Source: Liolophura sinensis
Taxonomy: Eukaryota > Mollusca > Polyplacophora > Chitonida > Chitonidae
Reading direction: 5' to 3'
DNA: 64,000 nt
Assembly: GCF_032854445.1 (NCBI RefSeq)
Contig: NC_088300.1
Location: forward strand, 52,922,984 to 52,986,983
Shown here: positions 1-10,440 of the stretch, one piece after another
Layout: every line of letters starts with the position of its first letter
How positions within the stretch are numbered: the first letter of the stretch is position 1
Translations under genes and position numbers: made by a program
The notes under the pieces: generated by a model
Database searches by the model: none
What the model saw: the letters and a program-made list of their open reading frames with translations, nothing else
Told to the model about the DNA's origin: nothing

Positions 1-20
1 GGGTTACTGCAATCTTGCAG

Positions 21-337
21 TCACGTGCAATTCCAGATACATAGCTCACCTGCAGGCAGAGAAGGACGAGCATGAGAAGCAGCGCAAACTGCAAAAGAGA
101 CAAGCAGATGAAAGCAAGATGCATGATGCTGAAAAGAAACTCAAGATGTTGGAGCAAACCCATGAAACACTAATCTGTGATGCTGACAAACAAGCCTTGC
201 AGGCAGAGCAGAAGAACAACTTCTCTCTCCTAGCAAAGTCAAATGCTCTGAGACACAAAGCCAAGGAATTGGAGAGAGACATTCAGCAACAGAAGGACTT
301 TGTTAGCAACCTATCTGCTTCTCTACATCAGGTGTAA
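21..337 (+). CDS. Exon of an unrecognised coiled-coil protein (partial)
   Basis: A polypyrimidine/AG acceptor ends at base 20. The frame starting at base 23 is open for 103 codons up to CAG|GTGTAA at 329-337. The protein is rich in Lys, Glu, Gln and Leu with heptad-like spacing (for example KLKMLEQTHETL and ALRHKAKELERDIQQQ), so a long coiled coil is the only firm description. Two endings are possible: splicing at the GTGTAA donor after 331, or read-through to the in-frame TAA at 335-337, which makes this a terminal exon. The 5' part of the gene lies left of the window. I do not recognise the family. The exon is in the same phase as PBDC1 exon 2 downstream, but known PBDC1 proteins do not have this sequence. 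Confidence 0.6.
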
Positions 338-1457
338 TGTGAAGATTTGTGCATGTGAAGTGACATTGTGCATGTGGACAACAAATCAATGTGTAAATAC
401 ACACATGTGCTCCCAACAGCTAAAGTTTGATTCTTTTCTCACGTTTACATGTATGTTAAATTTATCAAAGTTCATATACAATTAAGTATTGAGGTTTCCA
501 GACACTTTCAGTTGTATATTGTGTCAAAATAAAGCAGATATTTTTCACATAATGTTCTTGCTGAAAGCAGATACTTCTCAGATTATGTTCATGCAGGCAT
601 TTGGTGAAGAGAGGATGGTTATAAGGGGAGAAGGGAGGCCATTACCTGCCTGTGAGCACACTAAAAATACTGAATAAATAATGAATATAGTAACATAGCT
701 TTCTTTTGTTTCTTTATATTCTCTACAACTTAGAGCTACTTATTATGTTTTTTATAAGAATAATCATCATTTTGAAAGTGAAGTGTTATTTTCAGTATTT
801 ACGATATCCCATGCTGGAAGTGGTGACACAGTGGTCCCAATCATCAGAAGATTTATTCAGGGTGATTGGAATCCTAATTCTGGGACCTAATCCTCACTAA
901 TTACGTCCCACTCCAATAGGGATTCCGTCAATTTTTAACACTGGAATCTGTGGTCATTTCATGAAGTGTAGTCATAAGTACATTGTAACATAAAAGAAAT
1001 CCTTATTTACCGATAATTAGAGGGAAGATTGTATCCTGGATTGATCAGGGAAAAGTCAGGGAAATAGCAGGGAATTTTGTTTTTTTGAAATAGTGGGAAC
1101 CCTGAATGAAGGTCAATGCACACACGTGATCTGTATAGCGTTAAGTACATAAACTGCAATGGATCTACATGAAGAATAAAAAACCCCTAAAACAATTTCC
1201 GGGCATCTCTAGCCATCTAGCATTGCAGAGCTTCCTGGGTCTAGGCCTCCCCTGGACCCTTGCCTTTTGTGCTAGGAGAGTCGACCGATGCCATACCATT
1301 TTTAAATTGCTTAAGATGTGCCTGACATAAAATGACATGTAGGCACTGCCACAATGCAGGCTGTCTGATGGTTCACTCGAACAATTCCACTGGTTTACTC
1401 CATGCACTCTGATTCAAAGTGATATCCACTCATGCTGTAATTTCTTCCAATTTACAG
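338..1457. other. Non-coding spacer or intron
   Basis: No exon with convincing splice sites or family resemblance was found on either strand. The first PBDC1 exon, which should end in a sequence like S-Y/F-G-N-D before a phase-0 donor, was looked for here and not seen. Around 1040-1105 there is a short tract with repeated CAGGGAA words that looks like the edge of a dispersed repeat. Confidence 0.4.
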
Positions 1458-1517
1458 GCGGATATTGAAATGGGCTGGGCGATTAAAGCATACGACCATG
1501 CGGAGACGTACTTCAAT
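1458..1517 (+). CDS. PBDC1: PBDC1 exon 2
   Basis: Twenty codons, phase 0 at both ends, between acceptor TTTACAG and donor AAT|GTGAGT. It encodes the helix beginning DIEMGWA that marks the start of the conserved PBDC1 core. Confidence 0.9.
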
Positions 1518-4500
1518 GTGAGTAGATGACAGGCAGTCTTCTGCCACTCTATCATTGTACTGATAAATACCTGGGTTGGTCTGCAACACTTGAGGATGCA
1601 CGACCAAAGTAGTGATGAAATTTACATGTATACTCCGTTGTAAGCTCTAGAGGTAACTGTCAATGTTTTATATACAGACCCATTTAAAAAAAAACCCACC
1701 AACATGAATCCGTGAAAATATCATGATAGTTCGTTAATAACAACGGAAATATGCATGGTTAAAAGTTAAGGAAGCTCCAAAGATGTCAGGTTTGATAGCC
1801 TTGGTGTGAGCTATCACCAAAACATAGCAGAACGCAGTACTGGAAAACATGTTTTTACACCTGAAAAGCATGAAGAATTCAAAGAGGCATTACTTTTGGG
1901 TGCAGAAACGGGGTATAAAGGGAAGGCATTCAAAGACTATCCGCACATCACTGTAGTAGTGGAATCGCACTGAGGACGCATTGCCGCGATTCACACCTGA
2001 GGAATGGGTACAAGCTGTTGCCTTGATTGAAGTTGGCCTGACTACAAGGGTCATAGCAGCAAGGTTTGGGCATCATGATAGTACCACCACAAGACTGAAC
2101 AGAGAAAGGTTTGGACATCATGACAGTACACCCACAAGACTGAACAGACAAAGGTTTGGACATCACGACAGTACCACCACAAGACTGAACAGACAAAGGT
2201 TTGGACATCACGACAGTACCACCACATGACTGAACAGACAAAGGTTTGCACATCACGACAGTACCACCACAAGACTGAACAGACAAAGGTTTGCACATCA
2301 CGACAGTACCACCACAAGACTGAACAGACAAAGGTTTGGACATCACGATAGTACCACCTCAAGACTGAACAGACAAAGGTTTGGACATCACGACAGTACC
2401 ACCACAAGACTGAACAGACAATGGTTACTTTGACGCTGACAGGGTATTCTCTTCTCTAATGAATTTCACCTCAGGAACGCCGACGGATGTATACTTGTCT
2501 GGCATTGCTCTAGTGAACGTTATCTTGATTATTGTGTTGTGCAGACTGATGGATGGGGGCAGGGAAGTGTGCTGGTTTGAGGCAATATCACTTTTCATCA
2601 CAGAACGCTGCTCCATGTAATCACTGGTCGTGTTAATGTAGTTTACTGCAGGGGCGCCATTTTAAGACGCCATGTTGTCCCCTGTTCCTTCAACACCAAA
2701 AGCTGCATACTTTCTAGCCTGAGACCTCGGTCGTAGGGTGTCTTATACATGTATATACTGAAATGCAGGGACTGCTGGCAACCCTTAGCCCGAGAGTTAT
2801 GGGGATCTGATTTCGTTATAATGCTTACAAAGAGCTACTCTCACGTTCAATTCCAGTGCATGTGTGTTAGATTTGTCCTGAATACACAAATGGCAGGGTA
2901 ATTCTGAAAGCTAAAATATTTACGCACATTCTACCACAATTTCTACTTGCCTTGACATCACCATTCTCTTGTAAATCTTAGGCGTAGTTGAAAATAGATT
3001 TGTATTTAACAGGTCGCGGCGAGCAGCCATGTTTTTGAAATCTGGGTCAGCGAGGGGAGGAGCAGCGGTTGATCTTTTCATGAAATTTAGTATGAAACAG
3101 TTGCCAAAGACAGTGCCCCTTTTTTACTGCAAACTTAATTTGACATTTCACACAAATTGTGGGGTCTATCATTCTGCTCCATAGCCTTCAAGCAATTGCA
3201 AATTCACGCCTCTGCAGTGACATGGCTTTCTGTCTGTAAGAACTGACAGTCAACTTATCAAAACATAAGGGACGTAGTGAAAGGTCAACGATGCATGTGC
3301 GGGGAGCAACAACCCTATTTATTAGGTCACAATGTTGACACGCCACGCGAGCGTAAGTCACAACTGTGAAATACCGTGAAAAAGATGACAGCCAAGATCC
3401 TTGGCTACATACTTCCCAACAGGACAACATCAGAGCACGTACAGCACATAATGTAGCTGTTATCCCATGACCTGCCTTATCTCACGATCTATCGCCTGTA
3501 GGCCTCTTTTGGGACTATCTGGGTCAGCGCATTGCATGTCGAGATCTCGCACTCGTCCTACAATGTGAGTGGCGTGGGATACCACAAGCTGCTATCCAGA
3601 GATTGATAGTGTCTATGAGAAGGCATTGTATGGCATTCATTGTAAACAGCAGTGATCCTACCTAGTATTGACATTGCCTTTGGACGTCTTGCGTGTTTCA
3701 TTTTCTTTACATTTAAATTGGGATTTTTTCCAGTGACACTTGTCATTACTAATGCGTAACTGACTTGTCTGAGTGTGATTGTAATACACAGCCAGCACCA
3801 AATAAAGTTTGGTTTAGCGTCAATTCGCCTTTTTACTGCTGATTCATTTTTAATGCGTTTCAGTATATTTAAAACATTGTTATTCCTTCTTCAACAGGAA
3901 TATTGTTTTATGACTTATTGCAGACAGTAACTTGAAGAGATGAGTAAACCCTTACATGCCTGACGAAATACAATTTTCAGATTCTAAGATCGGTGGATCC
4001 CTCCTTGTTAAAGTTGACCAGGATAGATGATGAACTGTATGAGGCATTTCGCAGGCAGTTTCCTGACCTGAAGATTGACGTTCTAGTGGAGGATGAAATA
4101 AAGACAGAGGAGCAGAAAGCTGTAAGTGGTACCGTTCGAGAAAAGTTGTTCACTTGTACTTAAATGTATGTATGACAGACTGCATGTTGTTTCAGTGTAA
4201 CATCGATTTTAAAATATCTTGTTCCATGGTTGTCATGTGAATGAAATATTTTGAAGCACCAAATAACATTGCCTGTCAACAGGACATAGTATCGGTAACA
4301 TCAAGATGAAGAATTAACTAGCCGCAGCTAGTTTCAGTGGCTGTGATCAAGATATAACATATACAGTACTGTAAATGTAGATGCCATGTGGACATATTTT
4401 GTGACAGGGTGTACTCTGGTGTGTGACAGGTTTCATTTAGCTTTGTAGCTTTACTCAATTTTTGAACTCTTTGAATCGCTTTCAGAAATGGCGAAACTTC

Positions 4501-5403
4501 TGCAACGAGTTCAAGGAAAAGGTGGAAGAATTCAACTTCGGAACTCTAATTCGACTGGATGCGAATTTAGACTACTCTGAGAAAAATACTATTTTAGGTA
4601 AGAATGTGTAATGAAAACATACTCACCATTACTTCAATGGGTATCATCAGGTGGGGAACAGCTACATGTGAGAATGAATTATAAGGCATAACTGAAGGCA
4701 TACCGAAGACTGATGAAGCTAAAGACAAATGAACTCCCACTTTGTTTTATACTGACCAAGCACTATTAGCGGAGATTGTATAAATATATTTAAAGCTTAA
4801 TTTTTCCTCCCTGCTGGCTCGCCAGACCTTCTTATCTTAACTCCTCCCAGCTAGGCAAAGATTTAACTTCATTAATAATAGTACTACCTGTAATATATGG
4901 TCCAATGTTGGTCTTATCTTAACTCCTCCCAGCTAGGCAAAGATTTAACTTCATTAATAATAGTACTACCTGTAATATATGGTCCAATGTGGGAATTTGT
5001 TTACGGTGGTAAATTATTGACCATGAGATCCTCGATAATTAGTTCCACAAGAAAATTAATTACTTCACATTATGCGTTTTTTTTTTTTTTAAAGTTTAAA
5101 GTTATTTTGCTGAGAAGATGTATTACCACAGATGGTTGAAGCAAATCCAGAGCACCTTTTCCCAATTCATTTCTAACATTTTTACTCGCCAGTAGGTTGA
5201 GTTTATTGTTGAAATGTTACTTTTTATTATGCCCTTCATTTGCATATAAGGTAATGGTTTTGTTTCTGTTTTTTTTATTTTCAGTACCAAGGGCGGAGTT
5301 TTTAGCCATTGAAATAGCAAGGAACAGAGAAGGTGTGAATTCTTCAATTCGTGTAAACTTTGGGAAAACAAAACAAAATGGCAGTGAAGATAAAAACTCA
5401 TAG
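1458..5403 (+). CDS. PBDC1: PBDC1 (polysaccharide biosynthesis domain-containing protein 1), exons 2-5; first exon not found
   Basis: Four exons join in frame: 1458-1517, 3981-4121, 4486-4597 and 5285-5403, giving 143 residues ending at TAG 5401-5403. The order of conserved motifs matches the eukaryotic PBDC1 (CXorf26) family: DIEMGWAIKAYDHAETYFN, then a SVDPSLLKLT block, KWRNFCNEF, FNFGTLIRLD and finally EFLAIEIARNREG. Junctions are AAT|GTGAGT, GCT|GTAAGT and TTAG|GTAAGA with good AG acceptors. The family is a small alpha-helical protein whose molecular role is poorly known. The mammalian protein has a longer acidic C-terminal tail; here the protein stops soon after the core. Only the N-terminal exon is missing, so the start is unknown. 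Confidence 0.93.
1981..2110 (+). pseudogene. Tc1/mariner-like transposase relic, N-terminal helix-turn-helix part
   Basis: Translation of this segment gives PRFTPEEWVQAVALIEVGL followed by TTRVIAARFG and HHDSTTTRLNR, the layout of the paired-like helix-turn-helix at the N-terminus of Tc1-type transposases. Right after the recognition helix the sequence turns into a 45-bp tandem repeat instead of the second DNA-binding half. A matching C-terminal relic lies at 3411-3602, same strand, so both probably come from one inserted element inside the PBDC1 intron. The catalytic middle is not recognisable. Confidence 0.65.
2060..2421 (+). repeat. 45-bp minisatellite, 8 units
   Basis: Eight head-to-tail units of 45 bp. 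Each unit starts AAAGGTTTGGACATCACGAC and ends with GACTGAACAGAC. Because 45 is a multiple of three and the unit lacks stops in several frames, open frames appear on both strands. Units differ by single substitutions such as TTTGGA/TTTGCA. In the + frame each unit reads RFGHHDSTTTRLNRQ, continuous with the transposase helix-turn-helix upstream. Confidence 0.95.
3411..3602 (+). pseudogene. Tc1/mariner-like transposase relic, C-terminal part
   Basis: One frame reads QQDNIRARTAHNVAV, then LSPVGLFWDYLGQRI, LVLQCEWRGIPQAAIQRLI and SMRRHCMAFI. This follows the C-terminal half of Tc1-type transposases, including the QQDN-A-x-H motif with the second catalytic Asp and the W-D-x-L-G block. One in-frame stop interrupts it after NVAVIP and the usual EHLW is altered to VGLFW. 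The copy is dead. Confidence 0.8.
3981..4121 (+). CDS. PBDC1: PBDC1 exon 3
   Basis: Forty-seven codons, phase 0, acceptor CAATTTTCAG and donor GCT|GTAAGT. It carries the SVDPSLLKLTRIDDELY block and the FPDLKIDVL segment typical of the family. Confidence 0.93.
4486..4597 (+). CDS. PBDC1: PBDC1 exon 4
   Basis: Thirty-seven codons plus one base, acceptor CGCTTTCAG and donor TTAG|GTAAGA. It encodes KWRNFCNEF and the FNFGTLIRLD motif, the strongest family signature. Confidence 0.93.
4831..4992. repeat. 82-bp tandem duplication
   Basis: The segment starting CTTATCTTAACTCCTCCCAG occurs twice, at 4831 and 4913, with no visible difference over about 77 bp. It lies in the last PBDC1 intron. The identity suggests a recent duplication or an assembly stutter. 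Confidence 0.9.
5285..5403 (+). CDS. PBDC1: PBDC1 exon 5 (terminal)
   Basis: Two bases complete the Val codon from exon 4, followed by 38 codons and TAG. The IEIARNREG motif matches the family. The tail after it is short, polar and Lys-rich. Confidence 0.92.
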
Positions 5404-5775
5404 CAGTAAACATGGGCTTGTGTGTTGCATGAGCTCCATTGCCTACAGTCCTTCACAGAATATGTGGCACAGGAGCTCCATTGCCTACAGTTCTTCACAG
5501 AATATGTGGCACAGGAGCTCCATTGCCTACAGTCCTTCACAGAATGTGTGGCACATGAGCTCCATTGCCTACAGTCCTTCACAGGATATTGGCACATGAG
5601 CTCCATTGCCTACAGTCCTTCACAGAATATGTGGCACATGAGCTCCATTGCCTACAGTCCTTTACAAAATGTGTGGCACATGCCCTCCATTGCCTACAGT
5701 CCTTCACGGAATGTGTGGCACATGTCCTCCATTGCCTACAGTCCTTCATGGAATGTGTGGCACATGCCCTCCGGT
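5404..5775. repeat. 42-bp minisatellite in the PBDC1 3' region, about 8 units
   Basis: Repeats start at 5431, 28 bases after the PBDC1 stop. The unit contains GAGCTCCATTGCCTACAG, CCTTCACAGAATATG and TGGCACA. One unit (around 5581-5597) is shorter. The last units drift (CCCTCC for GAGCTCC). If the transcript extends past the stop, the array lies in its 3' UTR. Confidence 0.9.
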
Positions 5776-5980
5776 GAACATTTAGTCTCAGTCACTTTGA
5801 GAATGTGTGGTGTGATCTTGGCACAGGGCTAAGAGATTCACCACAAACAATCTCATTCAAATCACACTAAATATTTGAATTATTTAGTGCTGAGAATTTA
5901 GAGAGAATGATACAGGGCTGGTGTGAGTACGCTGTGACATTGAAGGGTGTGGTGTTTGGAATTAGGATCATGATGTCTTA

Positions 5981-6226
5981 ATTTATTTATTTATATGATT
6001 GGCGTTTTACGCCGTACTCAAGAATGTTTCACTTATACGACGGCGGCCAGCATTATGGTGGGAGGAAACCAGGCAGAGCTCGCGGGGAAACGCACGACCT
6101 TCCGCAGGTTGCTGTAGACCTTCCCATTTACGTCCGGGGAGGAACTCACAGCGACCGCATTGTCGAGAGGCTCCTGGGTCATTACGCTGCGCTAGCGCGC
6201 TAACCAACTGAGCCAAGGAGGCCCCC
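5981..6226 (-). mobile_element. tRNA-derived SINE, near full length, inverted
   Basis: Read on the - strand it begins with a tRNA-like head (CCTTGGCTCAGTTGGTTAGC as A box), has a B-box region, a conserved body with TAATGCTGGCCGCCGTCGTA, and ends in a tail of ATAAATAAATAAAT type. At least ten other copies or fragments of this family occur in the window. Confidence 0.92.
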
Positions 6227-9180
6227 TCATGATGTATTAAGGCAGCATGACTAGGATGTCAGACTGCACAGTGTATCTATTAAGAAGAAGCATAGAGTAT
6301 GATGTCCTTCACAGAATGATGTGAAAACAGTGTCACGATGATGTAGCCTGCAACTCTGTAGTAATATGGGCCATGTGTGGCAGATTCTTCTCTTGTTGAT
6401 GCATATATCCTCTGATATGTTTTCATGGAATTTTATGTGTGCTTGGGAATTTTAACATGAATAATTTATAACTAACTATTAAAACGTCTCTAGAAATCAT
6501 TTGGCATTGCTTTTTTGTGCAGGACACAAAATAAGATTTTGCTGTTACACGTACCTGTATTTACTGAGTTGGTGTACCTCCAAGCTTTCATAGAGTTGTC
6601 ACATCTTCCATTAATAGTATAGCAGATCTGGATGAGAGGAGTTGGGTTGTGTGTTGTGTTATACAGCCAGCCTGTGGCCAATGGATCATTCGTCTTAGTG
6701 AATTCGGTTTTGTGTTATTTCTGTGGCACATCAAACTGCCGTGTTCCACTCATCAGATCTCTCAAAACTGAGAAATGCACTGTGTTTACGCAAGCTACCT
6801 TATCTTTCATGCCCATCGGATCTAATAATGGTTATTGTCCTGGCATAAGACTCTCGCTCACCATCACTGCCACTTTTCAAAGTACAAACTGTCCAACATC
6901 TGTCATTCAGGTATCTGAAGGTTTTGTGTGGGTGCAATTTTTTTTGCCATCTTGGCCATTCATGTTAATTGTGTACTGTATCAAACACATGTATCTGCAT
7001 CAACTGCATAAAGAAATGAATAAATATGAAGTAACATTCGAGTGTATTATTGTGGTATTATATGTGAACAATCAAGGTTGTCCTGCCCTGTATCATACAT
7101 CTATGTATACTTATTCACTAACCAGTCAACCGTGATATTGTCAGAAGAGGCTGACAGACAGATCAGCTCTTGCGGCAGCCAGTTACAGGTTTGAGCAGAG
7201 GGTAGGGCATATATTTTGGGTGTACGCCATACTTGGAACATGCATGAAATGGGGAAGAGCTTGAATGAGAGCTCTAGACTGGTCCTGAGCTGAAAATTCA
7301 TTGACGGCATTTCCTAAAAAAATTTAGCCATTAACAAAAAATCTGCAATGGTAGTGGGGCTGTCTAGAAAAATGAAATGTGCCCCAAAAACGTCCATTTC
7401 TCTTAAAACAATAATCTTAACTTTAGAGTTGTTTACATGCATCCTTTATGAACATTCCCATATAGGACAACAACTGGGTTTATGGGTAGGGAATGAGGGG
7501 CAAAGCCCACACTGCGCCTGCTATGTCCATCAAAAGCACCTGATGTAAGGCTGCATTTAAACTAGCTGGAGCTGGATTTGAACATGTGAAGTCATCAGTA
7601 CTGAGCCAAAATGGATCCCAGTGCCAACAAGTGGTGTGGCTTGCTATGGTGTAGACATGCATCTTAAATACCAGGATGTGCAATATAGCTAATTGCTGCT
7701 TCTAAAATCAACAATTTAAGGCTATTTGCAAGTATGAATTCATTTATTTATTTTCCAAGAACACAGACATTTCTCATTTTCAATCAATAGACCATCAGCA
7801 CCAAAACAAATACAACACTGAAGCAGTAATTTTGAGAACAATTTTGAACAGGATTCTTTATCTTCTAGCTGAAGATGTACAACACGATAAGAGGCTTCAG
7901 ATATTAAGCATAACAGGAACTGAGAATTGAATTCTGTGAACTGAACTAAACAAGAAGTCACTAAAGCTACAGGTAATAAAAAACCATCTGATAAGTAAGA
8001 CAATTCAGCTCCTCAACCTTTCCTTTGTCTACAAGAAAATGATACCATCCTACTGCCATAGACCTGTGGTTCATTTCAAAAATGGTGATTTTTTAATTCA
8101 GAATATTAAAACATCAGGCAGGATATCGGAATTGTCTTATCACTACTTGATGATCACAATTTTAGCTCCTAGGTCAAATTTTAAGTTGCAGAACACATTA
8201 TACACATTTAATCTGTATCACAAAAATGAAAAGAAATTTGGCTCATATGCAGAAGATATTCAAAAAGCATCTCCATGCCATAATATTGTATGCCAAAACA
8301 TGATTGTTGTATGTATTCATTTGAATATATGAAAGTGAAAAAAAAAATATGGTTAGATATACCAACATGTAAAATCATAAATGTACATCAAATACACAGG
8401 CTATCCATAAAACTGGATATTAACAATCCTAGTAAAGAAATGATACTTGTAACAAACACAGTGCCATTCATATGTACAACTTTCATAAGACTTGGCCTGG
8501 AGGCTTCTATTATAAAGTGACTAATATTACAGTATTATTCAGGACAGAAATAAAAATAATCTTGAGCTTTTGACAAAATCTTGCATGTTTACACAACTCA
8601 AAACCAATATGTTCAAAGACATTCTGGGATATACACGCACATGTAGTATTCCAGGTTGAAATCTACCTGAATCGTATGCTTGGGAGTTGTTAGGAATCAC
8701 ATTAAGGGGAGACAACTGTTTGCACCTCAGAATACAAAAAAATAGCAGTTTGACAGACCAATGGGGGAGGTACAGTTAACAGAATATACGTAGGCCACTT
8801 GAATACAAAGATGTTGTTAAAAGGTGTCAACAGATTGATTCCAGCAAATGGACAAAATTAATAAGAAGAAAATGCAAGATGCGTAGTAGCCCTATGGTAC
8901 AGCCTTCAGTTACACAGAATAACATGCAAATACTGGAGGAGGAACTTGTTTGTAATTTGTCACTTTTACATCAACATCACTGCCAAGAACATACTTGTTC
9001 TCTCTATAAATACATTGTAAGAGTATTAACCAATTTCACACTGCAGCGGCTCCTATTCAGAAGATGCTCAAATAACCTTTTTACAGCAACAAAATCAGTA
9101 CGGTAATATAACAGGTAGTAAACATAAACAATATACATTCACATAAATAAACAGTGCATCCAAAGTAAGTTGTCCCCTAA
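6227..9180. other. Anonymous non-coding DNA, possible distal HMG20 3' UTR
   Basis: No exon was recognised. A 167-codon open frame at 6632-7135 (+) lacks family resemblance and splice context. An AATAAA-type signal on the - strand at about 7741-7750 could end a long 3' UTR of the HMG20 gene, whose stop is at 10321, but this cannot be shown from sequence alone. Confidence 0.35.
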
Positions 9181-9339
9181 ACTGTGTTTGAGATTTACCC
9201 AGACATTTGCCCAATGGTTGGGACGTTTTGCACACAGTACATCAGTAATCAAGTCAACACACTGTTGCAAGGATTACCCTGTAGATACAGATGTGATCCA
9301 AGGAACATGCATTATCAGTTGGATTTTGAAAATTTAAGA

Positions 9340-9665
9340 AAAATAATTCCAGACGGCAATGGATTTCTTCTTCTGGACGACAATACTCGCCCACATCCAG
9401 AGTAATACATGACTTCTTTGAAGATGATGGCATTGAGCACATGGAACAGCCGGCCAATTCCCCGGATCTCTAACCCACTGAACATTTGTGGGACCAGTTG
9501 AAACAAGTGGTGCATCGCCATGTCACGTGGGTGTCCGATGTTGACGATGTTAGACATCTGCTTCAGGAGGAGTGGTTAGTCACGCCTCAAAACTGGATCA
9601 CACACCTCATTAACACAATGCAAGCTCGCTGTCTCAGTGTGATACGAAAGTGCGGTAGTTATACC
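9340..9665 (+). pseudogene. Second Tc1/mariner-like transposase relic (C-terminal)
   Basis: The sequence reads GNGFLLLDDNTRPH, then after a one-base frame change VIHDFFEDDGIEHMEQPAN, SPDL-stop-PTEHLWDQL, and LINTMQARCLSVIRKCGSYT. DDN-x-R-P-H, the SPDLNPxEHLWD block and the terminal INTMxxRC helix are hallmarks of Tc1-like transposases. A frameshift near 9400 and a TAA inside SPDL show that it is inactive. It is closer to the intact family pattern than the relic at 3411-3602, so it is a different element. Confidence 0.85.
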
Positions 9666-10320
9666 AGATTTTTACATTTTCTGATTGTACAGGTAGTCAA
9701 AATCATCTTTCAATCTGTTTGTAAAATTTTAAAAATCTAGCTGATAATGCGTTCACACATGCTCACTGGAACACATCTGTATCTACAGGGTTATCTTTGC
9801 TACAGTGTGACGACTTGATTACTGAGATACTGTGTGCAAAATTTCACAACGATTGGGCAAATAGCTTGGTATTAAAATCTCAAGTATTGTTTTGTGGGGA
9901 ACTTACTTTTGATGCACTGTTTATTTACAAAAAATCTCATTCACCAGAATCTTGTACAAATTTAGTACATGTATTTACACCATGAAACAAAAATATTTCT
10001 CTGAAAAGCACACGTGGCAGATCTACTGACCCATGTCAAATGATTGTTGGGTTAGAATTATCCACTGATTGCAATGAAAATGCCGACAACAGAAAACAAG
10101 ACACCTTGCTGGCATGTAAAACAGCACTGGCACTTTGAAAGCCCTGAAATTCTCTTGAAACAAGTGAAAAAAAAAAAAAGCATCATGAAGCAAGACAATA
10201 ATTTCTTCAGTTACTCAGAGCAATAAATACCCCCAGTAAGTGTCATAACATCATAATGAGGTGGATACTAGTATATAAATACCTAGAGATGAGAGATAAA
10301 GCGTAGCAGTTCAGTAATTG

Positions 10321-10440
10321 TCAGAAATTGATAACCCCGAATAGTGTGGGCACCATCTTGAGGCCATCTATTTGAGCAGTCAGGGAAGCACCATATGCTT
10401 TGGCATTACCTACATCCTGATCCAGTTTGGTTTCTAAATC
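10321..10440 (-). CDS. HMG20: HMG20-like exon 11 (terminal)
   Basis: Thirty-nine codons and TGA at 10323-10321: DLETKLDQDVGNAKAYGAS, then LTAQIDGLK and a short hydrophobic end. Continues the coiled coil. Acceptor CTTTTTCAG. Confidence 0.86.
   Translation of the reverse strand, partial: DLETKLDQDVGNAKAYGASLTAQIDGLKMVPTLFGVINF

Noticed and set aside
1948-2407. Long open frames on the - strand (132 and 118 codons) over the 45-bp array
   Set aside because: They arise because the repeat length is a multiple of three and the unit lacks stops; there is no start or splice context.
6632-7135. 167-codon open frame on the + strand
   Set aside because: No recognisable domain, no splice context and unremarkable composition. 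Kept only as a mention.
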